The notes under the pieces are model-generated. The model was not told where the DNA came from. It worked only from the letters and a program-made list of their open reading frames with translations, and ran no database searches. From UBA4416 sp038327195 (GTDB lineage Bacteria; Bacteroidota; Bacteroidia; B-17B0; Aurantibacillaceae), in assembly GCA_038327195.1 (NCBI GenBank), contig JBBQKU010000007.1, positions 1 through 64,000 on the forward strand: a stretch of 64,000 bases of DNA, given 5' to 3'. Position numbers and translations under genes: made by a program. This document shows positions 63,501 to 64,000 of the stretch, in pieces; position 1 is the stretch's first letter; each line of letters begins with the position of its first letter.

Positions 63501-64000
63501 TAAAGATGAATGATATTATTAAAGATTTAAGTTTGGTATTAAACACAAAATCGAACTTAAATACTAAAAATCAAAAGGTTTATTTACATTCAATAATACA
63601 TGGAATAACAGAAACCCTTGAAAAGCAAATTGAACAAGCCAAATGTAAAATAACAACTTCTATTAGCGCTGATGCCAATGAATTATTTAGTGTTAAAAGT
63701 TATATAGAAAGTATATTTTTTAATTTGATTAGTAATGCCATAAAATATAAGTCTAGTAAACGAAAATTAATTATTAAAATTTCAGCAAAAAAAAGTGATG
63801 ATAAAATCATCATAAAAATTTCAGATAACGGAATTGGATTAGATTTGAAAGCAAATGGTGCTTATGTTTTTGGATTGTATAAGCGATTTAATTTTGAAAT
63901 AGAAGGAAAAGGTTTAGGGTTACACATGACTAAAAATCAGGTTGAAGCCTTAGGTGGTACAATTAAAATTGAAAGTGAATTAGATAAAGGAACAACTTTT
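60530..64000 (+). CDS. Large multi-PAS/GAF histidine kinase, cut by the right edge
   Basis: An open frame of 1157 codons from ATG 60530 to the window edge. It contains PAS-type domains at about 25-140, 148-262 (NASIVSITNVKGEIIYVNNN), 267-385 (ITGWKVSDWIGKPFKELVHP, ending RDVTERKK), 554-680, 683-805 and 807-925. A GAF domain lies at about 390-545. The HisKA domain has His953 in FNYIVSHNLRSPIAN. The ATPase domain has ISDNGIGLD and GKGLGLHMTK and continues past the edge. No TM helix was noticed, so it is cytoplasmic and senses small molecules, redox state or light through PAS/GAF ligands. The 77 bp before it hold no clear promoter. Confidence 0.9.
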   Translation, partial: MHKTDIIISEALINLLKSNTKFIAYKGENNAECTINLISKSVESIIGYSAETLKSSKKSFLDIIYFEDKEIFKNKLINVPINYKLGSTELPSKLEYRIVCKDKTIKWVEDVHLPVRNDLGEITQIEGYLFDISAIKEFQIVENTLSTFQDAINNASIVSITNVKGEIIYVNNNFCFYSKYNSDELIGKNHNIINSGKHDKLFFETLWKTIKNGETWRGEICNKAKDGSYYWVDTVITPIFNNHKIERYLSIRNIITDTINYKEKLIESEERLSKIIESVNDVIYTISNEGTFLSLSHAFEKITGWKVSDWIGKPFKELVHPDDFELAFDVFNKLFSGVPVKPYELRVKIKNGSYIIIEITPSTIKNKNVIISILGIARDVTERKKHERKLINLTQSVSVKTGVNYFSDLTKYCNTILGVKYSMIGIFNPVQNSINTISFRTKNTEIENFEFNISGTVFHKIIKNEKLIFPKNLQDIFPEDKILKRFNVNSCLGYSLYNQDKQVVGLIVLMDELPIKQLSEKEESIQYFINRTANEICREIAEKQVKASEEFNLGILSSLSSQLAVINESGEIIAVNESWDKFSLNNGTENIRNTGIGSNYFTVCENAIKAGDLDAEKVLLGIQSVLNGKKRKFRMEYPCNSPTEERWFILSVNRMIGFQKRVVIRHIDITESKKIEQKLEKNEYRYRTLIQNSQEMIFSVNSEGNFTFTNNQFNKLLKYSEKELKVKNLFDVISPETHQNCINHFHSVLSGKSNKNVSVIFITKNNKKIFAKGNSTPIVFNGKVIGTQSFFNDVTHEVLTQEKLGKSDERYKYLIENINDAIIVKNKHGKIIYANNRFLDLLGYKNEDLINLNMKDYIHKTSFNKVNEYYTDFFNKKLVPEVIEYQGIHKNSTIRWLEDKPSLMIENGENIGIQTIIRDVTEIKNKEYELNKVITELTNRNNEMMQFNYIVSHNLRSPIANIIGLSSLLELKDTSEDEKLVILTHIKESSLKMNDIIKDLSLVLNTKSNLNTKNQKVYLHSIIHGITETLEKQIEQAKCKITTSISADANELFSVKSYIESIFFNLISNAIKYKSSKRKLIIKISAKKSDDKIIIKISDNGIGLDLKANGAYVFGLYKRFNFEIEGKGLGLHMTKNQVEALGGTIKIESELDKGTTF

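Noticed and set aside
1..64000. tRNA, rRNA, CRISPR, prophage or intact insertion sequence
   Set aside because: Looked for by eye on both strands. No cloverleaf, rRNA signature, repeat-spacer array, integrase or transposase gene was found.

Overview
The window looks like chromosomal DNA of a member of the Bacteroidota, most likely a low-G+C Flavobacteriales-type organism. The evidence is the strong A+T bias, type IX secretion (T9SS) sorting domains of both type A and type B, LytS/LytTR two-component proteins with beta-propeller sensor regions, a Wzc-type capsule kinase, histidine kinases with the SHNLRSP H-box usual in this phylum, promoters of the TAnnTTTG type, and an almost complete lack of Shine-Dalgarno sequences. 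No rRNA, tRNA, CRISPR array, integrase or intact insertion sequence was seen.

Layout. (1) 1-6.2 kb: housekeeping and envelope genes: an ABC exporter, an NlpC/P60 hydrolase, a TPR protein, ApbE (flavin transfer), a T9SS-sorted DUF2271-like protein and a small Cys-rich lipoprotein. (2) 6.3-12.6 kb: a LytS-type sensor kinase, its LytTR regulator and two secreted proteins of unknown function. The regulator gene and the first secreted-protein gene share a 20-bp upstream motif at almost the same distance from a TTTGCAT element, so the system probably controls itself and the secreted pair. (3) 12.6-14.2 kb: a T9SS type-B surface protein, preceded by the frameshifted 3' remnant of a related gene with its own terminator. 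(4) 14.4-17.8 kb: thrS-infC-rpmI-rplT. infC begins at a non-AUG (AUU) codon behind a rare strong Shine-Dalgarno sequence. (5) 17.8-26.3 kb: a MITE-like element, a DoxX-like/Usp/Usp stress operon, and outer-membrane and peptidoglycan-associated proteins (Wzi-like barrel, second barrel, SPOR-like, OmpA-like).

(6) 26.6-55.0 kb: an unbroken same-strand run of 23 genes with gaps of 0-37 bp or short overlaps. It encodes a Wzy-dependent surface polysaccharide: Wzc tyrosine kinase, two flippases (one fused to a glycosyltransferase), a Wzy-like polymerase, about seven glycosyltransferases, a DegT aminotransferase with a cupin partner, an O-acetylation pair (MBOAT plus SGNH-like), a hexapeptide acetyltransferase, three methyltransferases, two asparagine-synthase-like amidotransferases, a two-domain dehydrogenase, an alpha/alpha-toroid-like protein and a deacetylase-like protein. 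The initiating phosphoglycosyltransferase and the Wza export channel are not in the window.

(7) 55.0-64.0 kb: a minus-strand operon that joins an FAD-dependent desaturase-like enzyme, a seven-TM protein resembling Pyr4-type terpene cyclases, a HisKA_2 histidine kinase and a receiver-only regulator. It is followed on the plus strand by a lone receiver, a LuxR-type regulator whose receiver lacks its phosphorylatable Asp, and the start of a very large multi-PAS/GAF histidine kinase that runs off the right edge. The least familiar parts are the FAD/7TM/two-component operon, the glycosyltransferase-flippase fusion and the LytTR-linked operator.
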